From assembly GCA_963989245.1 (NCBI GenBank), contig OZ022351.1:28811726-28875725 (forward strand): 64,000 nt of DNA. The letters run 5' to 3'. Positions 30,427 through 45,400 of the stretch are shown here, in pieces; positions within the stretch are counted from its first letter, which is position 1, and every line of letters begins with the position of its first letter. The notes beneath the pieces were generated by a model that searched no databases, was not told the origin of the DNA, and worked only from the letters and a program-made list of their open reading frames with translations. Source of the DNA: Nansenia antarctica (Eukaryota; Chordata; Actinopteri; Argentiniformes; Microstomatidae). The position numbers and the translations under genes were made by a program.

Positions 30427-33400
30427 CTACATATGTGGAGAGAGGAAACAAAAACACTTCCTGTTGACTTGATAATGCTGGTGAACACAGCAAATACTTT
30501 GTTGATTATTTGCAAATAATAGCAAACAAAACTTTCACTTACCCGTGCCATCGACTGTAACTGAGGTGGGGTCAATGTTGAAAGCTGTTATGTTTCGGGC
30601 TGCATTTATCAAAACAGTGCCAACCGCAGTGCCATCGGGGACAGAGGAGGACATGAATGCTACATTCATTGTATTGATAATTGATCCACTTCTGTGAATG
30701 AGAAAAAAGCATGTTGTCATGTAAGATGGATAGACACACAGACATTTTAAGATAAAATCTATTGAGGACAAACCAATCACCTGAATTGTGTCACAGTCAA
30801 ACTGTTGAATGAGGTGAACGCCGCTTTATAGAAGGGTTCGAGCTGCAAGGCAGGAAGAAAATAGGTCAGGTTTAGACAAACATCCTATTATTACTGTAAT
30901 TCAAATCTATCAGTTCTGTTGTGCTCTCCCTTCTCATTTGAACTTTCATATCTTTATGTCTTCTTTTGTTTCATTTTGGGCTCTCACATTTGTTTTGATC
31001 AGCGATGCTCGAGTTTGGAAGGCTGAAGAGGCTGAGTTTGATAGGTCAGTAGTAAATGTCTCCCCAGTGGATGTGAACGTCACCGATACATCAGTTAGTC
31101 GGACTGGGGTGGTAGCAGTCACGGTGTTGGCAGCAAGAGTCGGTCTAATGACAATGTTGATGACAGGGTTGATGACGGCCGTTGAATTTGATGTTACATT
31201 TGTGGACGTAGCTGGAGTCGTAGCTGGAGTCCCTGTGAACACATAATTCATGAATTCATGTTTCTTACTGTATAGGATTGTTGTAAACGATGATAGTTTG
31301 TCCTCACATCAAGCCTATGGCTAGTATACAGGCCTATGGATATGCATCAAATATTTACTCACTAATAACAGTGATGGAGTTTGTATCCACAGAGAGATTG
31401 AAGGTAGAGTTTGGATTAGACACAGCCTCTACCAGTGTATTCACAATGTCAGTGCTCTGTGGAACAGGTTCACTGGATGTCTCATTGAACACCAGCTGCA
31501 CCTCAGCCTCAGTGTCTTGTTCTATACGGGAACGGGACACAGGTCTACAAGGGGACACCAAAGTTCAGAGGTCAGAGCCAATTTGACAGGGATGAACAGT
31601 GACCAGAGTCATGTATACTGAACAGTATAAAGCCTGTGCCTAAGGTTTGAACATCGTCACGAGAGATAGGCATTTAAAAAAGGACAGAAATATAAATTGT
31701 TGAAGCTTCATTGCAGCATTATGCTTGAAATAAGATGTTTTGTGTTCTGAAAGACTGGCAAGATAATGGGCAAACCAAACCAAAGGTTTTACAGAGTTAT
31801 TATAGAATAACATAGAATATTACCTGAATGCAATGACAATGGTACGGATGAAAAGGAGGCCATATCTTGTTCGGTAGATCGTGTCAAACTGTAATGAGGA
31901 AAAGAGAGGAGACTGTTACAGTCTATCAAATAATAGGACTGATTGTCCACACCAATTCAAAATGTACAATATTGATTGTTAAAATATCTATGTCATATGA
32001 TGTAAATATATTAGTTATTTTTTAAATTAATATCTGGAATTCACAGACTTACCACTGCAGCAACTGTTACCGCTAAGGTTTGAAATTCTGTACTTTGAGG
32101 GTTATTCAAAGCTACTACAAAGACTTGTTGTATGACGATTTGTAAAGCCACCACTGGAGGAGGAGCAGTTGTTGTTGTTGTTGTTGTTGGTGTTGTTGTT
32201 GTTGTTGGTGGTGGTGTTGTTGTTGGTGGTGTTGTTGTTGTTGTTGGTGTTGGTGATGTTGTTGTTGTTGTTGGTGTTGTTGTTGTTGTTGGTGGTGGTG
32301 TTGTTGTTGTTGGTGTTGTTGTTGTTGTAGTTGGTGTTGTTGTTGTTGTTGTTGTTGTTGTTGGTGGTGATGTTGTTGTTGTTGGTGGTGTTGTTGTTGT
32401 TGTTGTTGTTGTTGGTGTTGTTGTTGTTTGTGGTGATGTTGTTGTTGGTGTTGTTGTTGGTGTTGTGGTGGTGGTGGGAGTTGCACCTGAAATTCAAAAA
32501 ATCTAATGAATATCTTTTACAGTTCAAAGAGGCTTTGCTGGAAATTGTGCTTCAAGGGGCTGTCATGCCAAAATGTGACAGCAGCTGGTGAAAGGGGGAA
32601 CAAGTCGGCAACCAACCAAATGTTCAGACTTTTATTTTGAAAAATGTAAATAAATGACAACGTTTTCGAAAATCAATGACACACTCGCTAGTCAAGCCAA
32701 AATATTGCAATGCAATAACTAGTTGCTACTATTGATTTTCAACAACGTTGACATTTATTTCCATTTTTCTAAATGAAAGTCTGAACATTTGGATTGGTTG
32801 TCAACTTAGTTCCCCTTTTCACCAGCTGCAGTCACAAGTGGTAGTTGACCCAGCAGTGACAGTTGTAATGGGTTGGACAGTAGTTGATGTACCAGTTGTA
32901 GGAGGTAGGACTGTATTTGATACACCAGTTGTAGTGGGTTGGACTGTAGTTGATGCACCAGTTGTAGTGGGTTGGACAACTGCATATATGGAGAGAGGAA
33001 ACAAAAACAGTTCCTGTTGACTTGATAATGCTGGTGAACACAGCAAATACTTTGATGTATCGATTGTTTGCAAATAATAGCAAACACAACTTTCACTTAC
33101 CAATGCCATCGACTGTAACTGAGGTGGTGTCAATGTTGAAAGCTGTTATGTTTTGTACTGCATTTATTAAAACAGTGCCAATCGCAGTGCCATCGGGGAC
33201 AGAGGAGGACATGAATGCTACATTCATTGTATTGATAATTGATCCACTTCTGTGAAGGAGAAAAAAGCATGTTGTCATGTAAGATGGATAGACACACAGA
33301 CATTTTAAGATACAAATCTATTGAGGACAAACCAATCACCTGAATTGTGTCACAGTCAAACTGTTGAATGAGGTGAACACCGCTTTATAGAAGGGTTCGA

Positions 33401-36400
33401 GCTGCAAGGCAGGAAGGAAATAGGTCAGGTTTAGACAAATATCCCATTATTACTGTAATTCAAATCTATCAGTTCTTTTGTGCTCTCCCTTCTCATCTGA
33501 ACTTTCAAATCTTCATGTTCTTTTGTTTCATTTTGGGCTCTCACATTTGTTCTGATCAGCGATGCTCGAGTCTGGAAGGCTGAAGAGGCTGAGTTTGATA
33601 GGTCAGTAGTAAATGTCTCCCCAGTGGATGTGAACGTCACCGATACATCAGTTAGTCGGACTGGGGTGGAAGCAGTCACGGTATTGACAGCAGTCGTGAT
33701 AATGACAGTTGGAATAGCCGTTGAATTTGGCGTTACATTTGTGGTCGTATTTGGAGTCCCTGTGAACACAGAATTAATTAATTAATTAATGTTTCTTACT
33801 GTAAAGGATTGTTGTATACGATGATAGTTTGTCCTCACATCATACATATGGCTAGTATACAGGCCTATGGATATGCCGGGAACAAGTTGGCAACCAACCA
33901 AATGTTCAGACATTTATTCTGAATGATTAATAAATGATATGTTGTTGAAAATCAATGACACACTCCCCAAAATATTGCAATTCAATGACTAGTGAGTATG
34001 TCATTGATTTTCAACAACGTTGACACTTATTTCCATTTTTCAAGATGAAAGTCCAAACATTTGGATTGGTTGCCAACTTGGTTCCCCTGTTCACCAGCTG
34101 CAGTCACAAGTGGTAGTTGACCCACCAGTGACAGTTGTAGTGGGTTGGACTGTAGTTGGAACACCAGTTGTAGTGGGTTGGACTGTTGTTGATACACTAG
34201 TTGTAGTTGGTTGGACTGTAGTTGATACAACAGTTGTAGTGGGTTGGACTGTAGTTGAAACACCAGTTGTAGTGGGTTGGACTGTAGTTGGAACACCAGT
34301 TGTAGTGGGTTGGACTGTTGTTGATACACTAGTTGTAGTGGGTCGGACTGTAGTTGATAACACAGTTGTAGTGGGTTGGACTGTAGTTGATACACCAGTT
34401 GTAGTGGGTCGGACTGTAGTTGGAACACCAGTTGTATTGGGTTGGACTGTAGTTGATGTACCAGTTGTCGTGGGTTGGACTGTAGTTGATACAACAGTTG
34501 TCGTGGGTTGGACTGTAGTTGGAACACCAGTTGTAGTGGGTTGGACTGTAGTTGATAATCCAGTTGTAGTGGGTTGGACTGTAGTTGGAACACCAGTTGT
34601 AGTGGGTTGGACTGTTGTTGATACACTAGTTGTTGTGGGTTGGACTGTAGTTGATAAACCAGTTGTAGTGGGTTGGACTGTAGTTGATGAACCAGTTGTC
34701 GTGGGTTGGACTGTAGTTGATACAACAGTTGTAGTGGGTTGGACTGTAGTTGATACACCAGTTGTAGTGGGTTGGACTGTAGTTGATACAACTGTTGTAG
34801 TGGGTTGGACTGTAGTTGGAACACCAGTTGTAGTGGGTTGGACTGTTGTTGATACACTTGTTGTAGTGGGTTGGACTGTAGTTGTTGTACCAGTTGTAGT
34901 GGGTTGGACTGTAGTTGAAACACCAGTTGTAGTGGGTTGGACTGTTGTTGATACACTAGTTGTAGTGGGTTGGACTGTAGTTGATAAACCAGTTGTAGTG
35001 GGTTGGACTGTAGTTGATAATCCAGTTGTAGTGGGTTGGACTGTAGTTGGAACACCAGTTGTAGTGGGTTGGACTGTTGTTGGAACACTAGTTGTAGTGG
35101 GTTGGACTGTAGTTGATACAACAGTTGTAGTTGGTTGGACTGTAGTTGATGAACCAGTTGTCGTTGGTTGGACTGTAGTTGATACACCAGTTGTAGTGGG
35201 TTGGACTGTAGTTGATGTACCAGTTGTAGTTGGTTGGACTGTAGTGGGTTGGACTGTAGTTGATACACCAATTGTCGTGGGTTGGACTGTAGTTGATACA
35301 ACAGTTGTCGTGGGTTGGACTGTAGTTGATAATCCAGTTGTAGTGGGTTGGACTGTAGTTGGAACACCAGTTGTAGTTGGTTGGACTGTAGTTGATACAA
35401 CAGTTGTAGTGGGTTGGACTGTAGTTGGAACACCAGTTGTAGTGGGTTGGACTGTAGTTGATAAACCAGTTGTAGTGGGTTGGACTGTAGTTGATAATCC
35501 AGTTGTAGTGGGTTGGACTGTAGTTGATAATCCAGTTGTAGTTGGTTGGACTGTAGTTGATACACCAATTGTGGTGGGTTGGACTGTAGTTGATGAACCA
35601 GTTGTAGTTGGTTGGACTGTAGTTGATGTGCCAGTTGTAGTGGGTTGGAGTGTAGTTGATGTACCAGTTGTAGTGGGTTGGACTGTAGTTGATAAATCAG
35701 TTGTAGTGGGTTGGACTGTAGTTGATACAACAGTTGTCGTGGGTTGGACTGTAGTTGATGAACCAGTTGTAGTGGGTTGGACTGTAGTTGATGTACCAGT
35801 TGTAGTGGGTTGGACTGTAGTTGATACACCAGTTGTAGTGGGTTGGACTGTAGTTGATGAACCAGTTGTAGTGGGTTGGACTGTAGTTGATAAACCAGTT
35901 GTAGTGGGTTGGACTGTAGTTGATACACCAGTTGTAGTGGGTTGGACTGTAGTTGATACAACAGTTGTAGTTGGTTGGACTGTAGTTGATACACCAATTG
36001 TGGTGGGTTGGACTGTAGTTGATGAACCAGTTGTAGTGGGTTGGACTGTAGTTGATACAACAGTTGAAGTGGGTTGGACTGTAGTTGGAACACCAGTTGT
36101 AGTGGGTTGGACTGTAGTTGATGTACCAGTTGTAGTGGGTTGGACTGTAGTTGATACACGAGTTGTAGTGGGTTGGACTGTAGTTGATACACCAGTTGTA
36201 GTGGGTTGGACTGTTGTTGATACACTAGTTGTAGTTGGTTGGACTGTAGTTGATAAACCAGTTGTAGTGGGTTGGACTGTAGTTGAAACACCAGTTGTAG
36301 CGGGTTGGACTGTAGTTGATACACCAGTTGTAGTGGGTTGGACTGTAGTTGGAACACCAGTTGTCGTGGGTTGGACTGTAGTTGATACAACAGTTGTAGT

Positions 36401-39400
36401 GGGTTGGACTGTAGTTGATGAACCAGTTGTAGTTGGTTGGACTGTAGTTGATACAACAGTTGAAGTGGGTTGGACTGTAGTTGGAACACCAGTTGTAGTG
36501 GGTTGGACTGTAGTTGATGTACCAGTTGTAGTGGGTTGGACTGTTGTTGATACACTAGTTGTAGTTGGTTGGACTGTAGTTGATGTACCAGTTGTAGTTG
36601 GTTGGACTGTAGTTGATACAACAGTTGAAGTGGGTTGGACTGTAGTTGGAACACCAGTTGTAGTGGGTTGGACTGTAGTTGATGTACCAGTTGTAGTGGG
36701 TTGGACTGTTGTTGATACACTAGTTGTAATGGGTTGGACTGTAGTTGATACACCAGTTGTAGTTGGTTGGACTGTAGTTGATAAACCAGTTGTAGTGGGT
36801 TGGACTGTAGTTGGAACACCAGTTGTAGTGGGTTGGACTGTAGTTGATAAACCAGTTGTAGTGGGTTGGACTGTAGTTGGAACACCAGTTGTAGTGGGTT
36901 GGACTGTAGTTGATAAACCAGTTGTAGTGGGTTGGACTGTAGTTGAAACACCAGTTGTAGTGGGTTGGACTGTAGTTGATACAACAGTTGTAGTGGGTTG
37001 GACTGTAGTTGATACAACAGATGTAGTGGGTTGGACTGTAGTTGATACACCAGTTGTAGTGGGTTGGACTGTAGTTGATACACCAGTTGTAGTGAGTTGG
37101 ACTGTAGTTGATGTACCAGTTGTAGTGGGTTGGACTGTAGTTGGAACACCAGTTGTAGTGGGTTGGACTGTAGTTGATACACCAGTTGAAGTGGGTTGGA
37201 CTGTAGTTGATACACCAGTTGTAGTGGGTTGGACTGTAGTTGATACACCAGTTGTAGTGGGTTGGACTGTAGTTGATGCACCAGTTGTAGTGGGTTGGAC
37301 TGTAGTTGATACACCAGTTGTAGTGGGTTGGACTGTAGTTGATACACCAGTTGTAGTGGGTTGGACTGTAGTTGATGCACCAGTTGTAATGGGTTGGACT
37401 GTAGTTGGAACACCAGTTGTAGTGGGTTGGACTGTAGTTGGAACACCAGTTGTAGTGGGTTGGACTGTAGTTGGAACACCAGTTGTAGTGGGTTGGACTG
37501 TAGTTGATACACCAGTTGAGGTGGGTTGGACTGTAGTTGATGCACCTGTTGTAATGGGTTGGACTGTAGTTGGAACACCAGTTGTAGTGGGTTGGACTGT
37601 AGTTGATACACCAGTTGTAGTGGGTTGGACTGTAGTTGATACACCAGTTGAGGTGGGTTGGACTGTAGTTGGAACACCAGTTGTAGTCTGTTGGACTGTA
37701 GTTGGAACACCAGTTGTAGTGGGTTGGACTGTAGTTGATACAACAGTTGTAGTGGGTTGGACTGTAGTTGATACACCAGTTGTAGTGGGTTGGACTGTAG
37801 TTGATACACCAGTTGTAGTGGGTTGGACTGTAGTTGGAACACCAGTTGTAGTGGGTTGGACTGTAGTTGGAACACCAGTTGTAGTGGGTTGGACTGTAGT
37901 TGGAACACCAGTTGTAGTCTGTTGGACTGTAGTTGGAACACCAGTTGTAGTGGGTTGGACTGAAGTTGTAGCAGTAGTAGTGGGTTGGACTGTAGTTGAT
38001 ACACCAGTTGTAGTGGGTTGGACTGTAGTTGATACACCAGTTGTAGTGGGTTGGACTGTAGTTGGAACACCAGTTGTAGTGGGTTGGACTGTAGTTGGAA
38101 CACCAGTTGTAGTGGGTTGGACTGTAGTTGGAACACCAGTTGTAGTGGGTTGGACTGTAGTTGGAACACCAGTTGTAGTCTGTTGGACTGTAGTTGGAAC
38201 ACCAGTTGTAGTGGGTTGGACTGAAGTTGATGTACCAGTTGTAGTGGGTTGGACTGTAGTTGATACACCAGTTGTAGTCTGTTGGACTGTAGTTGGAACA
38301 CCAGTTGTAGTGGGTTGGACTGAAGTTGATGTGCCAGTTGTAGTGGGTTGGACTGTCGTTGGAACACGAGTTGTAGTGGGTTGGACTGTAGTTGATACAC
38401 CAGTTGTAGTGGGTTGGACTGTAGTTGGAACACCAGTTGTAGTGGGTTGGACTGTAGCTGATATACCAGTTGTCGTGGGATTGAGAGAGGAAACAAAAAC
38501 AGTTCCTGTTGAGTTGATAATGCTAGTGAACACAGCAAATACTTTGATGTATTGATTGTTTGCAAATAATAACGAACAAAACTTTCACTTACCCGTGCCA
38601 TCGACTGTAACTGAGGTTGGGTCAATGTTGAAAGCTGTTATGTTTTGTACTGCATTTATTAAAACAGTGCCAATCGCAGTGCCATCGGGGACAGAGGAAG
38701 ACATGAATGCTACATTCATTGTATTGATAATTGATCCACTTCTGTGAAGGAGAAAAAAGCATCTTGTCATGTAAGATGGATAGACACACAGCCATTTTTA
38801 GATACAAATGTATTGAGTACAAACCAATCACCTGAATTGTGTCACAGTCAAACTGTTGAATGAGGTGAACACCGCTTTATAGAAGGGTTCGAGCTGCAAG
38901 GCAGGAAGAAAATAGGTCAGGTTTAGACAAATATCCCATTATTACTGTAATTCAAATATATCAGTTCTGTTGTGCTCTCCCTTCTCATCTGAACTTTCAA
39001 ATCTTTATGTTCTTTTGTTTCATTTTGGGCTCTCACATTTGTTCTGATCAGCGATGCTCGAGTCTGGAAGGCTGAAGAGGCTGAGTTTGATAGGTCAGTA
39101 GTAAATGTCTCCCCAGTGGATGTGAACGTCACCGATACATCAGTTAGTGGAGTGGGAGTGGGAGTGGGAGTGGGAGTGGGAGTAGGAGTGGGAGTGGGAG
39201 TAGGAGTGGGAGTAGGAGTGGGAGTAGGAGTGGGAGTAGGAGTGGGAGTGGGAGTAGGAGTGGGAGTGACAGTTATTGTGAGTTGGACTGTAGCTGATAT
39301 AACAGTTGTAGTGGGTTGGACTGTAGTTGATCCAAACGTTGTAATTGGTTGGACTGTAGTTGATAAACCAGTTGTAGTGGGTTTGACTGTAGTTGGAACA

Positions 39401-42400
39401 CCAGTTGTTGTGGGTTTGACTGTAGTTGGAACACCAGTTGTAGTGGGTTGGACTGTAGTTGATACAACAGTTGTCGGTGGTTGGACTGTAGTTGATACAA
39501 CAGTTGTAGTGGGTTGGACTGTAGTTGATAAACCAGTTGTAGTGGGTTGGACTGTAGTTGATCCAACAGTTGTAATTGGTTGGACTGTAGTTGATAAACC
39601 AGTTATAGTGGGTTGGACTGTAGTTGATGTAGCAGTTGTAGTGGGTTGGACTGTAGTTGAAGTACCAGTTGTAGTGGGTTGGACTGTAGTTGATACACCA
39701 GTTGTAGTGGGTTGGACTGTAGTTGATACAACAGTTGTAGTGGGTTGGACTGTAGTTGATACACCAGTTGTAGTTGGTTGGACTGTAGTTGATACACCAG
39801 TTGTAGTGGGTTGGACTGTAGTTGATACACCAGTTGTAGTGGGTTGGACTGTAGTTGATGAACCAGTTGTCGTTGGTTGGACTGTAGTTGATACACCAGT
39901 TGTAGTGGGTTGGACTGTAGTTGATGTAGCAGTTGTAGTGGGTTGGACTGTAGTTGATACAGCAGTTGTCGTGGGTTGGACTGTAGTTGATACACCAGTT
40001 GTAGTGGGTTGGACTGTAGTTGGAACACCAGTTGTAGTGGGTTGGACTGTAGTTGAGGAAACAGTTGTAGTGGGTTGGAGTGTAGTTGATGCACCAGTTG
40101 TAGTGGGTTGGACTGTAGTTGATACAACAGTTGTCGTGGGTTGGACTGTAGTTGATACACCAGTTGTAGTGGGTTGGACTGTAGTTGGAACACCAGTTGT
40201 AGTGGGTTGGACTGTAGTTGAGGAAACAGTTGTAGTGGGTTGGACTGTAGTTGCTAAACCAGTTGTAGTGGGTTGGACTGTAGTTGATACAACAGTTGTA
40301 GTGGGTTGGACTGTAGTTGATACAACAGTTGTAGTGGGTTGGACTGTAGTTGATACACCAGTTGTAGTTGGTTGGACTGTAGTTGATAACACAGTTGTAG
40401 TGGGTTGGACTGTAGTTGATGAACCAGTTGTAGTGGGTTGGACTGTAGTTGATACACCAGTTGTAGTGGGTTGGACTGTAGTTGATACACCAGTTGTAGT
40501 GGGTTGGACTGTAGTTGATGAACCAGTTGTAGTGGGTTGGACTGTAGTTGATACACCAGTTGTAGTGGGTTGGACTGTAGTTGATACACCAGTTGTAGTG
40601 GGTTGGACTGTAGTTGATACAACAGTTGTCGTGGGTTGGACTGTAGTTGATACAACAGTTGTAGTGGGTTGGACTGTAGTTGGAACACCAGTTGTCGTGG
40701 GTTGGACTGTAGTTGGAACACCAGTTGTAGTGGGTTGGACTGTAGTTGGAACACCAGTTGTAGTGGGTTGGACTGTAGTTGATACTCCAGTTGTAGCGGG
40801 TTGGACTGTTGTTGATGTAGCAGTTGTAGTGGGTTGGACTGTAGTTGATACACCAGTTGTAGTGGGTTGGACTGTAGTTGATACTCCAGTTGTAGTGGGT
40901 TGGACTGTAGTTGATAAACTAGTTGTTGTGGGTTGGACTGTAGTTGATACACCAGTTGTAGTGGGTTGGACTGTAGTTGATACACCAGTTGTAGTGGGTT
41001 GGACTGTAGTTGATAAAACAGTTGTAGTGGGTTGGACTGTAGTTGATAAACTAGTTGTTGTGGGTTGGACTGTAGTTGATGTAGCAGTTGTAGTGGGTTG
41101 GACTGTAGTTGATACAACAGTTGTAGTGGGTTGGACTGTAGTTGATACACCAGTTGTAGTGGGTTGGACTGTAGTTGATGTAGCAGTTGTAGTGGGTTGG
41201 ACTGTAGTTGATACAACAGTTGTAGTGGGTTGGACTGTAGTTGATACACCAGTTGTAGTGGGTTGGACTGTAGTTGATACATCAGTTGTAGTGGGTCGGA
41301 CTGTAGTTGATAAACCAGTTGTAGTGGGTTGGACTGTAGTTGGAACACCAGTTGTAGTGGGTTGGACTGTAGTTGATACACCAGTTGTAGTGGGTTGGAC
41401 TGTAGTTGGAACACCAGTTGTAGTGGGTTGGACTGTAGTTGATACACCAGTTGTAGTGGGTTGGACTGTAGTTGATACATCAGTTGTAGTGGGTTGGACT
41501 GTAGTTGATGTACCAGTTGTAGTGGGTTGGACTGTAGTTGATACAACAGTTGTAGTGGGTCGGACTGTAGTTGATAAACCAGTTGTAGTGGGTTGGACTG
41601 TAGTTGATACACCAGTTGTAGTGGGTTGGACTGTAGTTGAGGAAACAGTTGTAGTGGGTTGGACTGTAGTTGATGTACCAGTTGTAGTGGGTTGGACTGT
41701 AGTTGATACACCAGTTGTAGTGGGTTGGACTGTAGTTGATGAACCAGTTGTCGTTGGTTGGACTGTAGTTGATACACCAGTTGTAGTGGGTTGGACTGTA
41801 GTTGATACACCAGTTGTAGTGGATTGGACTGTAGTTGATACAACAGTTGTAGTGGGTTGGACTGTAGTTGATACAACAGTTGTAGTGGGTTGGACTGTAG
41901 TTGATACAACAGTTGTAGTGGGTTGGACTGTAGTTGATGAACCAGTTGTCGTTGGTTGGACTGTAGTTGATACACCAGTTGTAGTGGGTTGGACTGTAGT
42001 TGATACAACAGTTGTCGTGGGTTGGACTGTAGTTGATGTACCAGTTGTAGTGGGTTGGACTGTAGTTGATACAACAGTTGTGGTGGGTTGGACTGTAGTT
42101 GATACACCAGTTGTAGTGGGTTGGACTGTAGTTGATACAACAGTTGTAGTGGGTTGGACTGTAGTTGATGAACCAGTTGTAGTGGGTTGGACTGTAGTTG
42201 ATACAACAGTTGTGGTGGGTTGGACTGTAGTTGATACACCAGTTGTAGTGGGTTGGACTGTAGTTGATGTACCAGTTGTAGTTGGTTGGACTGTAGTGGG
42301 TTGGACTGTAGTTGGAACACCAGTTGTAGTTGGTTGGACTGTAGTTGATGAACCAGTTGTCGTTGGTTGGACTGTAGTTGATACACCAGTTGTCGTTGGT

Positions 42401-45400
42401 TGGACTGTAGTTGATGTACCAGTTGTAGTGGGTTGGACTGTAGTTGATACAACAGTTGTAGTGGGTTGGACTGTAGTTGATACAACAGTTGTAGTTGGTT
42501 GGACTGTAGTTGATACACCAATTGTGGTGGGTTGGACTGTAGTTGATGTACCAGTTGTAGTGGGTTGGACTGTAGTTGATACACCAGTTGTAGTGGGTTG
42601 GACTGTAGTTGATGAACCAGTTGTAGTGGGTTGGACTGTAGTTGATACAACAGTTGTCGTGGGTTGGACTGTAGTTGATACACCAGGTGTAGTGGGTTGG
42701 ACTGTAGTTGATAATCCAGTTGTAGTGGGTTGGACTGTAGTTGATACACCAGTTGTAGTGGGTTGGACTGTAGTTGATACAACAGTTGTAGTGGGTTGGA
42801 CTGTAGTTGAGGAAACAGTTGTAGTGGGTTGGATTGTAGTTGATACACCAGTTGTAGTGGGTTGGACTGTAGTTGGAACAGCAGTTGTAGTGGGTTGGAC
42901 TGTAGTTGATACACCAGTTGTAGTTGGTTGGACTGTAGTTGATGAACCAGTTGTAGTGGGTTGGACTGTAGTTGATACAACAGTTGTCGTGGGTTGGACT
43001 GTAGTTGATACACCAGTTGTAGTGGGTTGGACTGTAGTTGGAACACCAGTTGTAGTGGGTTGGACTGTAGTTGGAACACCAGTTGTAGTGGGTTGGACTG
43101 TAGTTGATCCAACAGTTGTAGTGGGTTGGACTGTAGTTGATACAACAGTTGTAGTGGGTTGGACTGTAGTTGATAAACCAGTTGTAGTGGGTTGGACTGT
43201 AGTTGGAACACCAGTTGTAGTGGGTTGGACTGTAGTTGATCCAACAGTTGTAATTGGTTGGAATGTAGTTGATAAACCAGTTATAGTGGGTTGGACTGTA
43301 GTTGAAGTACCAGTTGTAGTGGGTTGGACTGTAGTTGGAATACCAGTTGTAGTGGGTTGGACTGTAGTTGATGTAGCAGTTGTAGTGGGTTGGACTGTAG
43401 TTGAAGTACCAGTTGTAGTGGGTTGGACTGTAGTTGGAATACCAGTTGTAGTGGGTTGGACTGTAGTTGATGTACCAGTTGTAGTGGGTTGGACTGTAGT
43501 TGGAACACCAGTTGTAGTGGGTTGGACTGTAGTTGATACACCAGTTGTAGTGGGTTGGACTGTAGTTGATAAACCAGTAGTAGTGGGTTGGACTGTAGTT
43601 GATACAACAGTTGTAGTGGGTTGGACTGTAGTTGAAAAACCAGTTGTAGTGGGTTGGACTGTAGTTGGAACACCAGTTGTAGTGGGTTGGACTGTTGTTG
43701 ATACACTAGTTGTAGTTGGTTGGACTGTAGTTGATACAACAGTTGTGGTGGGTTGGACTGTAGTTGATAAACCAGTAGTAGTGGGTTGGACTGTAGTTGA
43801 TACACCAGTTGTAGTGGGTTGGACTGTAGTTGATACAACAGTTGTAGTGGGTTGGACTGTAGTTGATACACCAGTTGTAGTTGGTTGGACTGTAGTTGAT
43901 AAACCAGTAGTAGTGGGTTGGACTGTAGTTGATACACCAGTTGTAGTGGGTTGGACTGTAGTTGATACAACAGTTGTCGTGGGTTGGACTGTAGTTGATA
44001 CACTAGTTGTAGTTGGTTGGACTGTAGTTGATAAACCAGTTGTAGTGGGTTGGACTGTAGTTGATACAACAGTTGTAGTGGGTTGGACTGTAGTTGATAC
44101 AACAGTTGATGTGGGTTGGACTGTAGTTGCTAAACCAGTTGTAGTGGGTTGGACTGTAGTTGGAACACCAGTTGTAGTGGGTTGGACTGTAGTTAATACA
44201 ACAGTTGTAGTGGGTTGGACTGTAGTTGGAACACCAGTTGTAGTGGGTTGGACTGTAGTTAATACAACAGTTGTAGTGGGTTGGACTGTAGTTGATACAA
44301 CAGTTGTAGTGGGTTGGACTGTAGTTGATACACCAGTTGTAGTGGGTTGGACTGTAGTTGATACAACAGTTGTCGTGCGTTGGACTGTAGTTGATACACC
44401 AGTTGTAGTGGGTTGGACTGTAGTTGATACACCAGTTGTAGTGGGTTGGACTGTAGTTAATACAACAGTTGTAGTGGGTTGGACTGTAGTTGATACAACA
44501 GTTGTAGTGGGTTGGACTGTAGTTGATACAACAGTTGTAGTGGGTTGGCCTGTAGTTGATACAACTGTTGTAGTGAGTTGGACTGTAGTTGATACAACAG
44601 TTGTAGTTGGTTGGACTGTAGTTGATACACCAATTGTGGTGGGTTGGACTGTAGTTGATGAACCAGTTGTAGTGGGTTGGACTGTAGTTGATACACCAGT
44701 TGTAGTGGGTTGGACTGTAGTAGATGAACCAGTTGTAGTGGGTTGGACTGTAGTTGATACACCAGTTGTAGTGGGTTGGACTGTAGTAGATGAACCAGTT
44801 GTAGTGGGTTGGACTGTAGTTGATACACCAGTTGTAGTGGGTTGGACTGTAGTTGATAAACCAGTTGTAGTAGGTTGGACTGTAGTTGATACTCCAGTTG
44901 TAGCGGGTTGGACTGTTGTTGATACACTAGTTGTAGTGGGTTGGACTGTAGTTGATACACCAGTTGTAGTAGGTTGGACTGTAGTTGATAAACCAGTTGT
45001 AGTTGTTTGGACTGTAGTTGGAACACCAGTTGTAGTGGGTTGGACTGTAGTTGATGAACCAGTTGTAGTTGTTTGGACTGTAGTTGATACACCAGTTGTA
45101 GTAGGTTGGACTGTAGTTGATACACCAGTTGTAGTGGGTTGGACTGTAGTTGGAACACCAGTTGTAGTGGGTTGGACTGTAGTTGCTAAACCAGTTGTAG
45201 TGGGTTGGACTGTAGTTGATACACCAGTTGTAGTGGGTTGGACTGTAGTTGGAACACCAGTTGTAGTGGGTTGGACTGTAGTTGGAACACCAGTTTTAGT
45301 GGGTTGGACTGTAGTTGATAAAACAGTTGTAGTGGGTTGGACTGTAGTTGATACACCAGTTGTAGTGGGTTGGACTGTAGTTGATACACCAGTTGTAGCG

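Noticed and set aside
32115..32527. Poly-Gln or poly-Asn protein on the minus strand
   Set aside because: Alternative frames of the Thr/Pro codon tract; they do not connect to any splice-compatible exon.
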